Source: Thunnus maccoyii (Eukaryota; Chordata; Actinopteri; Scombriformes; Scombridae). From it: DNA of 64,000 nucleotides. The first letter of the stretch is position 1. The number at the start of each line of letters is the position of its first letter. Shown here in pieces: positions 36,952 to 51,004 of this stretch. Made by a program: the position numbers and the translations under genes. A model generated the notes under the pieces. It saw only the letters and a program-made list of their open reading frames with translations, did no database searches and was not told the DNA's origin. The DNA lies in assembly GCF_910596095.1 (NCBI RefSeq), contig NC_056551.1, positions 14,525,501 to 14,589,500 on the forward strand, read 5' to 3'.

Positions 36952-39900
36952 ATGATGGAAAGATTCACAGCAGTAATATTTGTCCTGCTGGTTTCATCTA
37001 TCTGCAGCACATTAGGTAAGTACCTGCACACTTCTAAATATAATCTTGAACAAAAACATTATGAAAATAAGTATAAATTTAACATGCATTGTAAACCATC
37101 TTTGACATTTTGAGAAATATCCTTGTTTTCTGCCTCTAGCTAGACAAGAGGATCAACGTAATTTCTATGTGTGTAGAACAGAGATGCACTAAGAATGAAT
37201 CCAGAAGTTAACAGTTAACTAAGGTTGCAGGAAATAGTCTTTAAATCAAAGCACTAAACAGATTGTAAATGTTAAGAGACAAGTGAATTGTGAGGCGGAA
37301 CATAAAATAAAGACATAAAGACAGTAAATTGAATGACAAAAAGTAAAAAGTATATTTAAATTTCGATTATCTTTTTATATTTTAAAGACAGAATAATGAA
37401 ATGTAATAATTTGCAAATTAAATAGCTTAAAATATTTGCATTCATCATTAACTGTAACATTTTGTACATTTTTTATCTTTCAATTATTGTATATTCTATC
37501 CTTTTTTTCTAACAGGACAGACATGTGAGGGAAACTGTGGGGAAAAATTAGATTCATGTTCGTGCCACTCAACATGCACATCTCTGAAGAACTGCTGTGT
37601 CGACTATAAAGACTTCTGTGTTGAAATCTTTCCATATTCTGGGTCCATTTTTGGTGGGGCAGATTTTGTTATCCTTGATGCAAGTTTCAATAAAAGCTCC
37701 CACATTGTATGCAGGTAAGACTTGCTTTTACACCTCAGTGCTTACAGGTTCCTAAACCGGACCTGGTTATACATTTGATTGATTGATGGTGTTTAAGAGA
37801 AATACACTGGCTCATTTGTAACACTTGACAAAAAAACAAAAACCTTCATGGTCCATTTCAACTCTTCTAGCTTTTGAACTTACAGCAGCATCTTGTGGTC
37901 TTCTTTTTTTGTTAAACTACCATTTCCAAGGTCAAGAAAGAAGTGTTAAGCACTCAAGTATAACACTTGTTTCAACATTATACAGTTGAAGTACTTATCT
38001 TTTTTTTTTTTTTTTACAATGGCAGGTTCAACAATGATACCAATACTATGGGGTATGTGGATCAAAACGGTCGAGGTCACTGTATCTCCCCACTACTGTA
38101 TCAAACTGGATGGGTTCCTCTGCACATCTCCTCAGATAATGGCACAACTTTCAGTAGAGTTGGAGCCTGGCTATCAGGTACAATAATCCTTTATATCACT
38201 TATTCTTACAGTACGAGGGTGGTCAAAACAATTTCTAAGCTATCAATAACAATAATAATAATAATAATAACTGTATCTGTATAGCACCTTTCATACAAAA
38301 AATTGTAGCTCAAAGGTCTTTACAACAAAAGAAATTAAATGTACCAAGTGTTTCACATCAAGAAAGACATAAAGACATAAAATGAACATAAAAACATGTA
38401 AATGTACATAAGAGGGAAAATAAAACATTTTGATAAAAGATAAAATAAAGGAGTAGGAATAGTGATGAATATCCTGGTGGTCGATATAATGTAATGATAA
38501 GTACTCATAATTCTGCTTTGAGTTCCAGAGTAAGATATTCAAATGACGTAAATTCACCCAAGTCAATGTCATCACACACAAACTGTGTAGAGAAAATGGC
38601 TGCAATCCCTCCTCCTTTCCTATTTTGTCTGACTGACTGATAGAAATTATAGTTTGGAGGTTAAGCCTTTATCAGTGTTGCTACACCAGTAGTGCTGTTT
38701 GACCAGGTCTCAACTAAAAACATACAGTCCAAATTCTTTTCAATATACCATTTTCTTCAATTTGGCGGTGAAACTACATTAATATATGATTTATTTGATT
38801 CAAATGTCTTGCAATAGTACACACTGGCAAGTTCGATGCTAAGTTCAAGGCGATTCTGGACAACTCAACAAAATGGCAGTACTATGGTACACCGGGTGTT
38901 GGAGGCGCTCTTGGGATGACTTGGAATACCTCTTTGGTCAGAGGGGAGAAGGTCAATATAGAGCTCTGGGGATACAGAGAGACAGGTAAGTACACCTGTA
39001 CATACACTTTTGAGATCACATGAATCTGTTAATTGGGGTAAACACTGAATTCTATAAATATTTCCTTGCAGGGGAGCCTTATTCAAACTCTTGGCAGGGC
39101 GAGTGGAAGTATCTGTACTCACTTGCAAAGGATCACCCAAACAACGGTTCCTTTAGCTTTTTACCCAAACCAGCAGAGAACGGCTTTTCAAGCTGGGAGC
39201 TTGGCGCCCTACGTGTCAGCTCCAGCGCCTACCCTGATGGCATATGGTATGTACAAATGCTTCCTGTAATATAGAGAAAGCATTTGAAAGATGATTATTC
39301 TTGCTATTCAATTATGGTTTCCCACAAATCCTCTAAAAATCAATGATAATACAAAATGATAATCTATGCCTGAACAATCTACTTCACCATGATGGAAAAA
39401 CTCATGTAAAAATGTACAATTAATATGTAAAAAAAAGTTACAGCTACTACTTTTTGTCACATGTTTCATTTAGGAATGTACAAGCTGCATGGACAGAGGA
39501 TCACGCTCTAGCCTGGCATCTGGAGCAGAAGTTCAGGGACAACTCAATGGTTTGGGCCCTGGACAAATGTTTAGCATGGGACCAGTTGGAAAATCAGCTG
39601 CCCAACTTCCTCAGTGAGATCATAGACTGCCCCTGCACTCTGGCTCAAGCGAGAGCAGATACAGGGAGGTTTCATGTAAGTGTGAAGAGTCACTCATTTA
39701 GATTAAGCTGCATTCACTTGAGACGGCCTTGAAGTAAATGTTTAATGACAAAGAATGACAAAGCAGAGGTGTGTCTGCATTTTTGTGTGTGGGCTGAAAG
39801 AGGCACATGGAGAGTCTCATGTGGGATCCAATCCTGTATTGAGAAGTACACACCTTGTACCTTTAGTTTACAGATTAATGACTCAGGCAAAGGCTTAAAC

Positions 39901-42900
39901 AGAGAATGATAACTTCATTTTAAAAATAATATAAAGCTTAAATGTAATGTCTTAAATGAACAGAACAGAGATGTCATCAGAGTTTATAAAATTTATTTTA
40001 TGTGCTTTCTAGATAAAAGTTTGGAATTATTTTATGTGTTTATTGAAGTTGGCAGTGGCTGTAGCGTTTTGCTAATCCTCACTGCTTATCTATTCAAAGT
40101 CAAGGAGAGGTCTCCCCTGATTATAGCATTTACACACAGTTTTTGCAAGCGGAACAAGTGTCATAATATATCTTATTGCCTCAATTCAATGGCGGGTGAG
40201 TCTCAAATACAGTGTTTGTATTGCATGTCTGCAGCTAGTGGATTAGTGTATTGTGAAGGGTTCACTGTGAAGTATTTGCTGTGTAACTGTGGTCAAATTG
40301 TTGACAAGCAAACTGAAAAACTGAGTGGCCATTTCCTTATCACAATTATGCCTCTGAACTGGAGTTAATACTATACATGAACAAAGAGAAGCAAATACTA
40401 GGCTGCTAAAGACGTCGTATCTCTCCCCTCAGACTGACTATGGCTGTGATATAGAGAAAGGGAGTGTATGCACCTACCATCCTGGGAGTGTTCACTGTGT
40501 GAGGGCTATACAAGCCAGGTGAGTCCAGACAACTCTGTTAACATGCTGTAAGTGTTGTGTAACAACATTATATTCACATTTTTAAACATGCATTGACGCC
40601 ATTAGCAATACATCAGCAACATATCTTCACATATTTTGTAGACTATGCCTATATAGTGCAAATTTCAGTGTCAGCAATAAATGTATGTGTAGTTATGTGT
40701 AAATAGTTGCAGCTTATAGTTAGTTTGGCTGAATCTGTGACATTGAGCAAAGAGAGGCAACCTCCAGTACCTGCTGTCAAGATTAATATGGAGTAGTATG
40801 TATACAGTACTCACTTTATATGAGCAAAACAAAAATATAAGATCTGCATTTTATGAAGCTGACTTTCCAGTGCTCTACTAATTTATCTAGCATATGTCAT
40901 GAATATTTGCTCATGAAACATTTGTGTCTGACAACTTTATGAATTTAATATATATTTTGTTGACGTATCATAATGCTAAACTGACAGATAGGTTAGCATT
41001 TTGCAAATTCCACCTAAGTAAAACTTATGTGTCATGCAGATTTTACAGAATATTTTAGCCAATTTTAGTCATAGAAAGAAAACTATTGTTCTTACAGTAT
41101 ATTGCACTTTGTCACCTTTTGGCCACCTATCTACATCTTTATTCTTATCATAAATCCCAATTACATGCCCGCACCCTGCCCCCCCTACCTTATCCTGAAA
41201 GTAAATAGTAGTAAATTCCCTCCTCGTGCTCATTTGCATGTTAGCACATACTTTGGTTAAACTCTGTGATAGTGCTTTATATGAATGTCCTTGGATTATG
41301 GCACCTTGGATATTAGCATTATACTATGTGTACTGATTAAAGGAGCTCTCTTTTGTTGAGACAAAAACCATACTCAGTTATTACGGTACATTCATACTTA
41401 AATAACACAGTATATCAAAGTATCCTGATGGAAATGTTATTGTGATCCATTGCTTGGTAATATACTAACTACTATATACTAAATACTAACTACGCTGCAA
41501 TACATTAAATATAAAAAACTGATGTGTGCAACTAGTACAGCCTGCCCATCTCAGACTGCTAGACCACTAATAGTCATTAGCAACAACTTATAACCCTATT
41601 TTAAATTAATAAATATGCTTTTTTTGTGAATTTATATCATATTTTCAGCTACAACAGAGTCCACTGTTTCAACTGACAATACTTTGTAAATGTATCACCA
41701 GTCCTAAGTATGGAGCAGGGCAGCAGTGTTGCTATGACAGCACCGGTGCTCAGATCTTGACAGCAGACTCAATCGGGGGGAGCACTCCAGACCGAGCACA
41801 CGACTGGGGCTCACCTCCCTACAGGAAACCCCCTCGAGTTCCTGGAGAGTCCCACTGGGTGTATGATGTCCTCAGCTTCTACTACTGCTGCCTCTGGTCT
41901 GACAACTGCCACTACTACTTCAAACATCGGCCCTCCAGTGACTGCAGGCGTTACGAGTCACCCAGCTCAGGTGGGTCAATTATTCTAAACTATGGTACAG
42001 TTTATGTGTTATATTATTGTATTATATTATATAAAATTGTTATAATTATTACAATTTTAATGTGTATCGCCAGCTGTGGTGTTTGGAGACCCACACTTCA
42101 TAACATTTGATGGTGTCAGCTACTCCTTCAATGGCAAAGGGGAATACACTTTGGTACAGTCGGCAGTGAAACAGCTGATAATCCAAGGCAGAACAGAGCC
42201 TGTGAATGGTGAGCTACTGAAGGCACTGAGCTTTCTGTCTTTCACAAAAGTGATCAACAAAGTGCTACAACTAAAGAAAGATAACAGATATCCCTAGATA
42301 GTACTGCACATGCAGAAATTATTGTAATGAACTATTACAACAATTCCTTTTCTCTGTGTCATTGATTTGATTCTTTTGCTCATAGGAACGATAAAAGCAA
42401 CAAAGTTGTCGGCTGTAGCCATGAGAGAGGTGGCCTCTGATGTTGTGGAGGTGCGGCTGGTCAGCGGTCACAATGGCCTTGAAGTGCTGCGGAATCAAAA
42501 AGCTCTCTCTTTTACTGAGCAGACCTGGATGGACCTCGATGGTGAGACGCTGATTTACCTTGCAGCACATGATGAAGTCTTTGATTACTAGTTGTAATGA
42601 AATTTTGATGACAAAACCAAAGTTTTACAACATCAAAATTCTGCTTACACATGCAGTTATTCCATCAATTAATGAATGCAGTACTTTAACTTGCAATAGA
42701 GTACACATATTGTACACAATATTGTGTGTTCATGTAGGACCCCATTGCTCACAGTGAGTTCTTGTTATCATCTTGTTAAAACTACCAGAACTATAATTAT
42801 TCACACCAAATCTCTCTTTTAGGTGTGTTCGTGTTTTCTCCGACTTCTACAAATGTGACTGTGATGTTCCCCTCTGGTGCCGGGGTGGAAGTGAGACTGA

Positions 42901-45563
42901 GAGAGGGAACCATGACAACCACTGTGCTCCTGCCAGAGGAGTTCAAAGGCTCCACTCTGGGATTGTTGGGAAAGATGAACGGTGACGCCAAAGACGACCT
43001 TGTTCTTAGCAACGGACAACTTGTGCAGAATCAGAGCAATCCAGAGGAGCTGTTCAACTTTGGGGCAAGCTGTAAGAAATTAGAAATAAGAATCTGTGGT
43101 GTTTAAAATTGATGTTATGGCTTCTTCTGTTGTGAACCTACTTTTATATATAAATTGTCTGTTGTGTGAAAGGGTGCAGAAGCAAATTGTAAAAGTAATC
43201 TTGGTAAACATGACTTCATTTCAAGAAACCATGCTCATTTAATGAAATATCACATTTTTAAGTGCTTTTAATGGTAAGTGGTAACTGTGTGTTTCTTTCG
43301 TCTTACAGGGGCTGTATCCAACGAATCTGCCTTATTCACGTATGATTCAGAACATCTTTTGGACACATATTACTATGCTCCCAGGCATGACTATAGTTTT
43401 ATTCCAGTGTTTTCTGTCCCCGAGAGTCCAGAAGATCCGCTTGAAAATCAGGCGTCTGAGATATGCTCTGGAGAGGGCTCTCAGTTCTGTAGGTATGAGA
43501 AGAAACACATTACTACTTTTACTCATAATAATAATAATAATAAAATCATAATGAAGTGAATATTATCAGATACAGAGCAAACCTTTTATGACATGTTGAC
43601 AGAATGAAGTAGGTCCATTCAATTAAAAAACTCACAATTCAGTAAATAGTTATTTCCATTTTCAGTGAAATAGTTTTGCTAACTATAACTAATTTTCTGC
43701 AAGGTATGATATCCTGGTAGGTCGTAGTCCAAGGCTGGGAAATGCTACCAGAATGTCTTACCAGAGTCACATTTCTCTTGTGGAGGATCTGAAGCCAGGT
43801 GAGTGTAGACGATAAAAAACTCTGAAAACATTTTCATTGTTTATCATGTGTAATATTTACTTGGTTTCACAGTGGTAGTTATTGTTATACTGTGCAGTGA
43901 TATCCTGTGGCTGGCTTGCACCACCAAGTAACGGAAAGAAGGAGGGAACCACATATTTACTAGGAGCTACGGTGCGGCTTTCCTGTGATGATGGCTTCAC
44001 TCTCGAGGGATCAGCAGAGCGCACATGCCAGGAGAATGCCCAGTGGTCTGGAGAGGACACAACCTGCGTGGCTTCCAGTATGAATAAATAATGAAACCAG
44101 TTTTGTCCGATGATTTTGAGCTTTACAAATCAACAGTGGTGTGAGTGTCTGTCTTTGAGTGTGCATGTGTGTGTCTGTGTGTGTGTCATTTGATTCATCA
44201 AATCAGCTGTGATGTGTTGAAATGCAAAAAAAAAAAAAGAAAAAAAAAGAAAAGAGAAATCACTCTGATCATTTTATATAAATCTATAAGACTACTGACT
44301 CAAATTTAATGCATAGTATCAAATCAGAATTTAGCAATGCAACAACTCCATTGACCTACTCTGCAGGAGGGCTCCCTCTTTGTTAAACACAATATAGGCT
44401 CATCTTAAACCTATAATTTATAATATTATAGGTTTAATATATTTAAATCTCCTCTCTGGGTTGCCTAGAATAAGAAAACATCTAATAAATTAATGACAGG
44501 GAATACAGCAAAACAGAAACATTCCTATTACAGGCTACTTATTTTCATCAGAATTGTAATAGCAGCTCTTTCAAACTCACATTTATTAGAACCGTAGTAT
44601 ATTACCAACAAGTTTTGCTATAGTATTGGCAATTAAACGATGATAGCATTAGCCAAAAAACTCTGCTGTCATGCTGAAGGTCATCCACTCGTTACACTTG
44701 GCCTGAGACTACATTTAAGCTACCTGCATAGTGGTGACATATTTTAAAAAGAGGGCCCCAGGATAGTGTGGAATATTCACAGATGACAAGGATGAACTTT
44801 TTTCCTGCTCGGTTCCTCTCCACTGGAACGACTACATGCAGTCAAAGACAATACTAATCATATGTTTGAGAAAGTCCTTTAATCCCATCTTTACAGATGT
44901 TTAGTATGTTGAGTAGCATCACAAAAAATGCTTTCCATGAAAGACAGAAGTACATAAAAAGACCTGAACTAAAATACAAATATGAACACCTTCATGAAAT
45001 AAAAATTTGATACCTTTCTTGTAGTAAGAACAATTTTAGTATGACAATGGTGTGTGATGGAATTGAATCAAACTTTGGGGAATCCTGGCGACCTAGTGGC
45101 AAAGACTCATGCCAAATAACTGCAATGTTCCCAGTATGATTCCTGTTTAGGAGCTCTGCTGCATGTCATACCTCTCTCTCTCTTCCTGTCTGCATCTATA
45201 CTATCTAATCAATACTCACTGCTTTGCAAGGAACTCTGGTTTAAAAACATATTTGTCATATTTCAGATAATATCGCAGGAATTGTGGCCGGTTCAGTCAT
45301 TGGAGCTGCAGCACTGATTGTAATGATAACAACAATCACACTCCACTGCAGAAAACAGAAAAGGTGCGGTACAGTATCTTCAACTGATCTGTTATTAATC
45401 TGTAAGATAATATTTCTAAAATTCATTAATCCATTTACTTGGTATGAGGTAATTTGGACAGATATGTATTGTAGTTTTCTGCTCTGGAATAAAAGTCAAT
45501 TTTCTCTCCTCACTGTTTTTTTTCCCCAATTTCAGGAAAGCTGCGCAGTCAGAAGGATGCTAA
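36952..45563 (+). CDS. susd2: Sushi domain-containing protein 2
   Basis: Sixteen in-phase exons give 812 residues (human SUSD2 is ~820). They are 36952-37015, 37516-37714, 38026-38177, 38818-38985, 39072-39246, 39474-39675, 40433-40518, 41702-41970, 42074-42208, 42386-42541, 42823-43071, 43309-43492, 43704-43798, 43898-44077, 45267-45363, 45536-45563. Order: signal peptide ([16 protein letters not shown]), Cys-rich somatomedin B domain (~24-60), extracellular region, AMOP (~255-438), VWD (~440-620) with the autocleavage motif GDPH (~443-446), one sushi domain (~712-771), a TM helix (~776-797) and a 12-15 residue basic tail. SUSD2 is a type I surface glycoprotein cleaved at GDPH and implicated in adhesion. 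Two ATGs lead the frame; either start keeps the signal peptide. Confidence 0.93.
39676..40432. other. susd2 intron 6, no nested gene
   Basis: A 757-bp intron. A 122-codon open stretch at 40000-40368 has no family motif and is treated as chance. Confidence 0.5.
40519..41701. other. susd2 intron 7, nothing recognised
   Basis: A 1.2 kb AT-rich intron without recognisable exon, RNA or transposon ends. Confidence 0.5.
45085..45190 (+). mobile_element. tRNA-derived SINE fragment, + orientation
   Basis: Begins ggcgacctagtggcaaagac (A-box-like), followed by a degenerate B-box region, then gctgcatgtcatacctctct and ttcctgtct. The same family lies inverted at about 62425-62562. It sits in susd2 intron 14, which is 1.2 kb long and also has a poly(A)-rich stretch near 44227. 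Confidence 0.65.
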
Positions 45564-47636
45564 CCAGAATTGTAGCTTTGATGTCTAACTCTTCATATTC
45601 ATATTTTCATCCACCGACAAAATGATCAGTCAGAAAAAAAGAATTATCACCTTACATGATACATCAAGGCCTAAACCATTTCATCATTTCAGTTTAACAA
45701 AGTGTGTACAAATGAAACATAGAAAAATACAAAAGAGATGTCTGATTTTGGTAAACCGGCCATGATCCAGACTAAAATACTGCATATAAGGTTAAACTTG
45801 AGCAAAAGTCCCTGCACAGTTAAAGAGTAACTACACTCCATGGCAGAAAAAATATTGACTAACTTCTGACTTCTATGTGTTGGACATTGTCCTGTTTTGC
45901 ACCATTGGACCACACCCACCATCTCTGCACTCCATTCTGGGCTAAAAACTGTAGCTTTAAGTTGATTGTAAAGCAAAAATACTTTGCTGAGGTTTGTTGG
46001 TGCTATACCATCAATTCATTCAGTAACAGTTATTGATAAAACTCCTGTCAAAGGCGGAGCAGAGTGCCACCTGCTCCCACGTAAATACTCATTAATGCTA
46101 ATGTCATAGAGTAAATCTCTCTGGAGAAAATGTTTGGACTACTGAGGAAAAAGAAAATCTTTGATCAGCTCTTCAGAACACCTGTGTATTGACAGAAAAT
46201 ACAGATAAAACAACTATAATATTAAATGAACTCAGTACTGTGTATGTATTGTTTGTGAGTTGTCCTCAAATGCTGCTGAATATTGTGGTTCATTTTCCAG
46301 CTTATTGGACAAACAAGCAAACTATTCTGTAGCTTCCTCTCAAGGTAAAACTCCTGTATGACTCCAACAACTATGACAATTTAAGCAAATTGAGAAAAAA
46401 ATGGGTGATGGGTCACCCTAACTACTATTTATCAGATGTTAAGGCTTTGGATAAGAACTAAATGTTAGGAAAATGTTATCAGGAGACAGAAGCTAACAGA
46501 TACCACATTGACTGATTGCTGGTTGCATCAATTACGCTGATAAGGCTTGTCGTGTTACTGTACTTCTACTTGCTCCTGTTTTAACTGATAAAACTGAAAG
46601 CTTGAAAATGCAAATATGCCTCTGTCTTTTTTTGGAGTAACTTACTCATCATAATTACAACTATAACTACGTAATAATTGTTATTATTCTCAGAAATAAC
46701 ACAAATATTGTCTCTTGCCAATATTGCAGGCTATTACTATTACCTAGTATTACCTATAATTCACAGTATGTAGGTCTTTGCTTTGATAATAGTAGTAATT
46801 TTAATAAATCAGGTCATTTAAGATGGTTGTTTCTAACAATATTAGCCTATTTTCTTGGCAATGGCACCACTCAGTTATATAAGTATTATGTATTTACTTG
46901 CTCCAACCATAGTTACTTTTGAGACTATTTCTATTGCTCAGTATATCTGGCTAATACCTTTAGCTACTGCTTTGGATGAGCACAGATGGAAAGGCTACAG
47001 ATATTGCCTCATTAATAAATACCATCCCTCTGTGATAGCGAATGGCGAATTGATTTATTCCTCTAAAGCCTGGTTCATTATTTGTTCAACATAACACTCA
47101 TGAAGATGTAGCTGTCGTAAAATTCCCCACCACCATGCGACTGCGTCAGTCTTTCAATCCATCACTATATCCTGGATGTAAATACTTCTTTAATGTTGTA
47201 ATATATTATCTATATTCTAAAATATCTGCCCCATACTTATCACATGATGGTGTTTGTTTGGTCTTGAGTTTTTTTCTTCAAACTTGTGTTTAGGAACTGG
47301 AAGTAACCCTGTTGTTTACTCTCCCTGTGCGACTCTGAATGTACGTGCTGTTCCCTCACATAACACAAGGCTGTGATTTCTATGGACAAAGAACACCAGT
47401 ATGTGACAAGACTGCAGAGGCCACTGCTCAGTAAACTATCGTCTTTCTGCTTTCAGAGTCATTCACCAACAACTTGCCATAGACACTCGAGAGATATAAA
47501 TACAGATAATTTGCATTATCCTCTTCAGGTCCCAGGGCAACGGAGAGGTAACACCCCCAGCTCATGACATACCAAGTCATTCTCATCCCTTAGATCACAT
47601 TAACTGCAGGACAAGTGTTAAAATGAATCAGCTGGG
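45564..47636. other. susd2-hspb intergenic region
   Basis: Begins with the susd2 3' UTR. The stretch 45790-46090 (a gagtaactacactccatgg...ctgtagctttaag block) looks like a MITE-type repeat. No coding gene is seen. Confidence 0.45.
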
Positions 47637-47644
47637 TATATAAA
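47637..47644 (+). promoter_or_regulatory. TATA box of the small heat-shock gene
   Basis: TATATAAA lies 223 bp upstream of the ATG at 47867. I did not find a perfect heat-shock element (alternating nGAAn/nTTCn triplets) in the 150 bp upstream. Confidence 0.65.
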
Positions 47645-47866
47645 GTGTGCGAAAGAAGCATTACAGGTGCCAAAGCAGCCTTTTCCTCTGAACTTCTGCA
47701 CACTTAATGGTAGCATTTGAGAAGTACTGAGTAAAAATACAGCTGCCCTTTTTGTTTAGTATCCTGGTCATCAATCTAAATTGGTTTGTTAGGGTGGAGC
47801 TTCAGGCTTTGTAGCTTCAACAGCTTCAACATCCCTTTCCTTCATTCTGAGCTTATTTCTTAGGAC

Positions 47867-48971
47867 ATGGGTGACCAAAATAAAGTATTATCCCGTCCCA
47901 TTTTCCGCCGAGATGTGAGCTGGGATAATTTCCCAAACTGGACACAGCCGAGCCGCATCTTTGCGCAGGATTTTGGCCTCCCACCTTTCTTGGAGCCTAG
48001 TGATCTGGACTGGTTAGACTGGGCAAAGAGGAGGCTGGCATCTTTCTCCTGGCCAGGGTACACACAGACTCCCATTCTGCCACCACTCAGGGGTCAGCAC
48101 CCTGCAGCGTTAGACCAAAGGGGTCTGAGACAACTGGCAAGCGGGGTGTCAGAGATCAGAACAGGGAACGACAGCTGGAAGATTAACTTGGACGTCAATC
48201 ACTTCTCACCTGAGGAGATTACAATCACAACCAAGGAGGGTTATTTGCAAATAGCAGGTATGCTGCACGTGCTTCTGTGATTGGCCAAGCTTTAAGTGAG
48301 ATTTGAGGAAAAATATGTGTCGAAACATGAGTAAAAGCATTGTAATATGTTGTAAATTCACCATTTTATGCCATGTGATTAATTTTTGTAATCATTTCTG
48401 TTCTTCATTCCAAGGAAATCATGAAGAAAGGCAGGATGAGCATGGATTGGTTTCAAGGTGCTTCACCCGGAAATACAAGTAGGTCGTCTCTGAGAATATG
48501 AGGAATTTTGACAACTGAAATCCATATATTTTCAGATGTCTGGGTGATTAACATCATTTCTATGTATGTCTATGTGTGAACTGTCCTACTAATGCTGACA
48601 AATAGTAAAACGTTGAAGACGAACATGAACACAGATGATAAGGTATCCTGAAGCAAGAATAGTTTTCATTGAAAGATAGAAAATGTTATCTGATTATTTG
48701 AGACTGTCAAAAACTATAAAAGCATCAATGAAATTGGTCTGCTCAGTTGTATAAGATGACAGGTATTTGCTTGTGTTAGTTGTTGATACGCTTTCTCTTC
48801 ATTTCTTTAAGGCTGCCAGAGGGGGTGGACTTACAGCATATCAGCTCCTCGCTGTCTGGTGATGGAGTCCTGTCTGTAGAGGCTCCCGTCCCCGGGACAT
48901 CCATCAGCGACCCAGCCAATGAGATGGTCATACCTGTTCAGATGAAAGAGAAGCAGGATGGTGAAAAGTGA
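47867..48971 (+). CDS. hspb1: Small heat-shock protein, HSPB1 (HSP27)-like
   Basis: Three exons (47867-48257, 48415-48478, 48812-48971) join in phase to 204 residues, the size of vertebrate HSP27. The N-terminal arm has the WDPF-like SWDNFPNW and SWPGY. The linker has SGVSEIR. The alpha-crystallin domain (~103-185) has [28 protein letters not shown] and the conserved SRCFTRKY arginines, followed by [15 protein letters not shown]. The C-terminal anchor is MVIPVQ (IxI/V-type). Such proteins form oligomers that hold unfolding proteins in solution under stress. Two introns at these places are typical of HSPB1. The neighbour taok3 would predict HSPB8 by human synteny, but the sequence reads as HSPB1-type, so it may be a teleost lineage paralogue. 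Start chosen at the first ATG after the TATA box. Confidence 0.88.
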
Positions 48972-50998
48972 AACCAGAGAGCAAAACTCGAAACTACAAT
49001 CAGATGTAGCCCAAGTTGTGTAGAAAACCTTTGTGGCATGGCTTAAAAAGAAAAACTAGTTTAGTTTGGGATAACTGACTAAATGTGATTCACTGTAATA
49101 ACAGGCTTGTTTTTCTGCTATGAGACAACATCTAATACTGTAATGTATCATCACCATGTCACAGTTACCTTAAAACTCAGTCATGAAATACAGAGCTGAC
49201 TTAGTAGATAAGGAATTATTTTTGCTCGACAGCACTTGGAAAGGGTTAAACATGACCTAGAATTTCATGTAACAATTGTTTCATATTTCATGCAGTTTTA
49301 ATGTCTTCATTATATAAAAAATACATGTCAGATGTTGTTATTCATATTATGCTATTGAATATTCTAAGATGTGTCCTGAAGCTACATTTCACAGCTCCAC
49401 AGTCTAGTTCTCTGACTGAGTTTTTATCATTGAAAGCTACACAAGGAACATTAGCTGGACATCTAAATAGAACCTGATCAATGAACTCAGCTTCAGTTTT
49501 TCACATGGCACACCCATGTGACTTTGGAAGATGGGGCTTTGGAGATTATGTCTGACAATGGATAACATTTTTTAGTGTCCTGGATAGTTACTGACTATTT
49601 ACATATTAACAGGTTATTTACTGTATGACAAATAGATACATGAAACGTATCTGGCCTCTGTATAACAGGGCAGAAAGTTAGAAAAATAATAAGTTGAGTT
49701 GAATTTTATTTTGCTTTTGAAGCAAAGACAGCACATCTGTAGTATAGATTAATTGTGTTTGTTTTTACTGAAAACTGTATATTGATGTCTTGAATAGCAT
49801 GAAGTTGTTCCTGATATCATATAATTAATGTGTTAAACAGCTTCTGCCATATAAAAACATGAATATAATTTTCTTATCTTGTGTCTTTTGTTACTGACAC
49901 CTTTTTGGCAGATTGTAAAATCATCTATTGCTCTATTTCTCAAAGCATGATGAAAATGTTCCACAAGAGGGCAACGAAATCCTGTTTACTGCAATATTTA
50001 GACTCTGTGTCTCATTTCCTGTTATGTCAACAGTATCATTTTTTAAAGTTTATCAGCAATTTCTCTTGAAGACCTTCAAGCAAAGGAGATCTTTCTAATC
50101 AGGTGTTAGATGATTTCAACACCAAATTAAGGTCCTAAAAGATTTGCACATATTCTCAAACAGTATATATTGCACCAAAAGTCTGTTTTAAACTCACTTT
50201 ACATGTAGTAATGTTCCCAGATGTGGTTTTCCACAAGACTTGTGATGTTAAATTTAAAGCAAACACACAGCAGCAGCAGTAGCCTGAAGCTGGATGTAAA
50301 AAAGGTATTTAGAAAGTTGGAAATTACACTGATGTACAGTAACAGCTTAATCTCTGGAAATGCAATGGAGGTTGAAAGGTGCCGGAATAAAAACCAGGTG
50401 GTGAGCTGAGCTGATCAAGGCCATGTCACTTAAAGGTAAACAGTGACATCCAGTGTTTGAACTGGGTAATACATGGTAACATAACTAAGTTACTGTATCT
50501 ACTGTACGTCATCACTTGGAATGAAGCAATGATGGAAATAACTGTTGAAAATACAGCAAAAATACAGATGATTTTAATAGAAATACATTCATGTTATTGG
50601 TTACCTTCTTGGCTTGATCTGTTGATTATCCAACTAAAGGTTGGCTTTAATATGCAAATACTTAAAAGCAATTTGATGAGGTAAGTAACAGCTGATTCAT
50701 TAAATGTTAGTATACAGTGTAGAATGGCAAAGTAAGTGATCAATAGAAAACAGAAAAGTAGCTGCCCAGTCGCTTTTTCATAGAAGCAGAGAATCTAACC
50801 ATGTAACCACTGGCCAAATATCTTCTCAAACTGACAGAAGAAAGATGTACAGATTCTTTAAGGGATGCTGCCAAATTGTCTCTTCACAGCAATCTTTTGA
50901 GGTTTATTGTATTTTTTATTATAATACACTGAATACGTCCTTTTTAGGAATTCAGGCCTTCAGTGCTGAAATGTTCCTGTTCTTGCTTTGGTTTGTCA

Positions 50999-51004
50999 AT
51001 AAAG
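50999..51004 (+). other. Candidate poly(A) signal AATAAA
   Basis: Canonical signal 2 kb after the hspb stop codon; it may serve a long 3' UTR or be incidental. An earlier AATAAA occurs near 50386. Confidence 0.3.

Noticed and set aside
40000-40368. 122-codon frame in susd2 intron 6
   Set aside because: Adding it would break susd2 phase, and no domain is seen.
41757-42110. Continuous frame running past the susd2 donor at 41971
   Set aside because: Only the part to 41970 is exon; the rest is intron read-through into AT-rich sequence.
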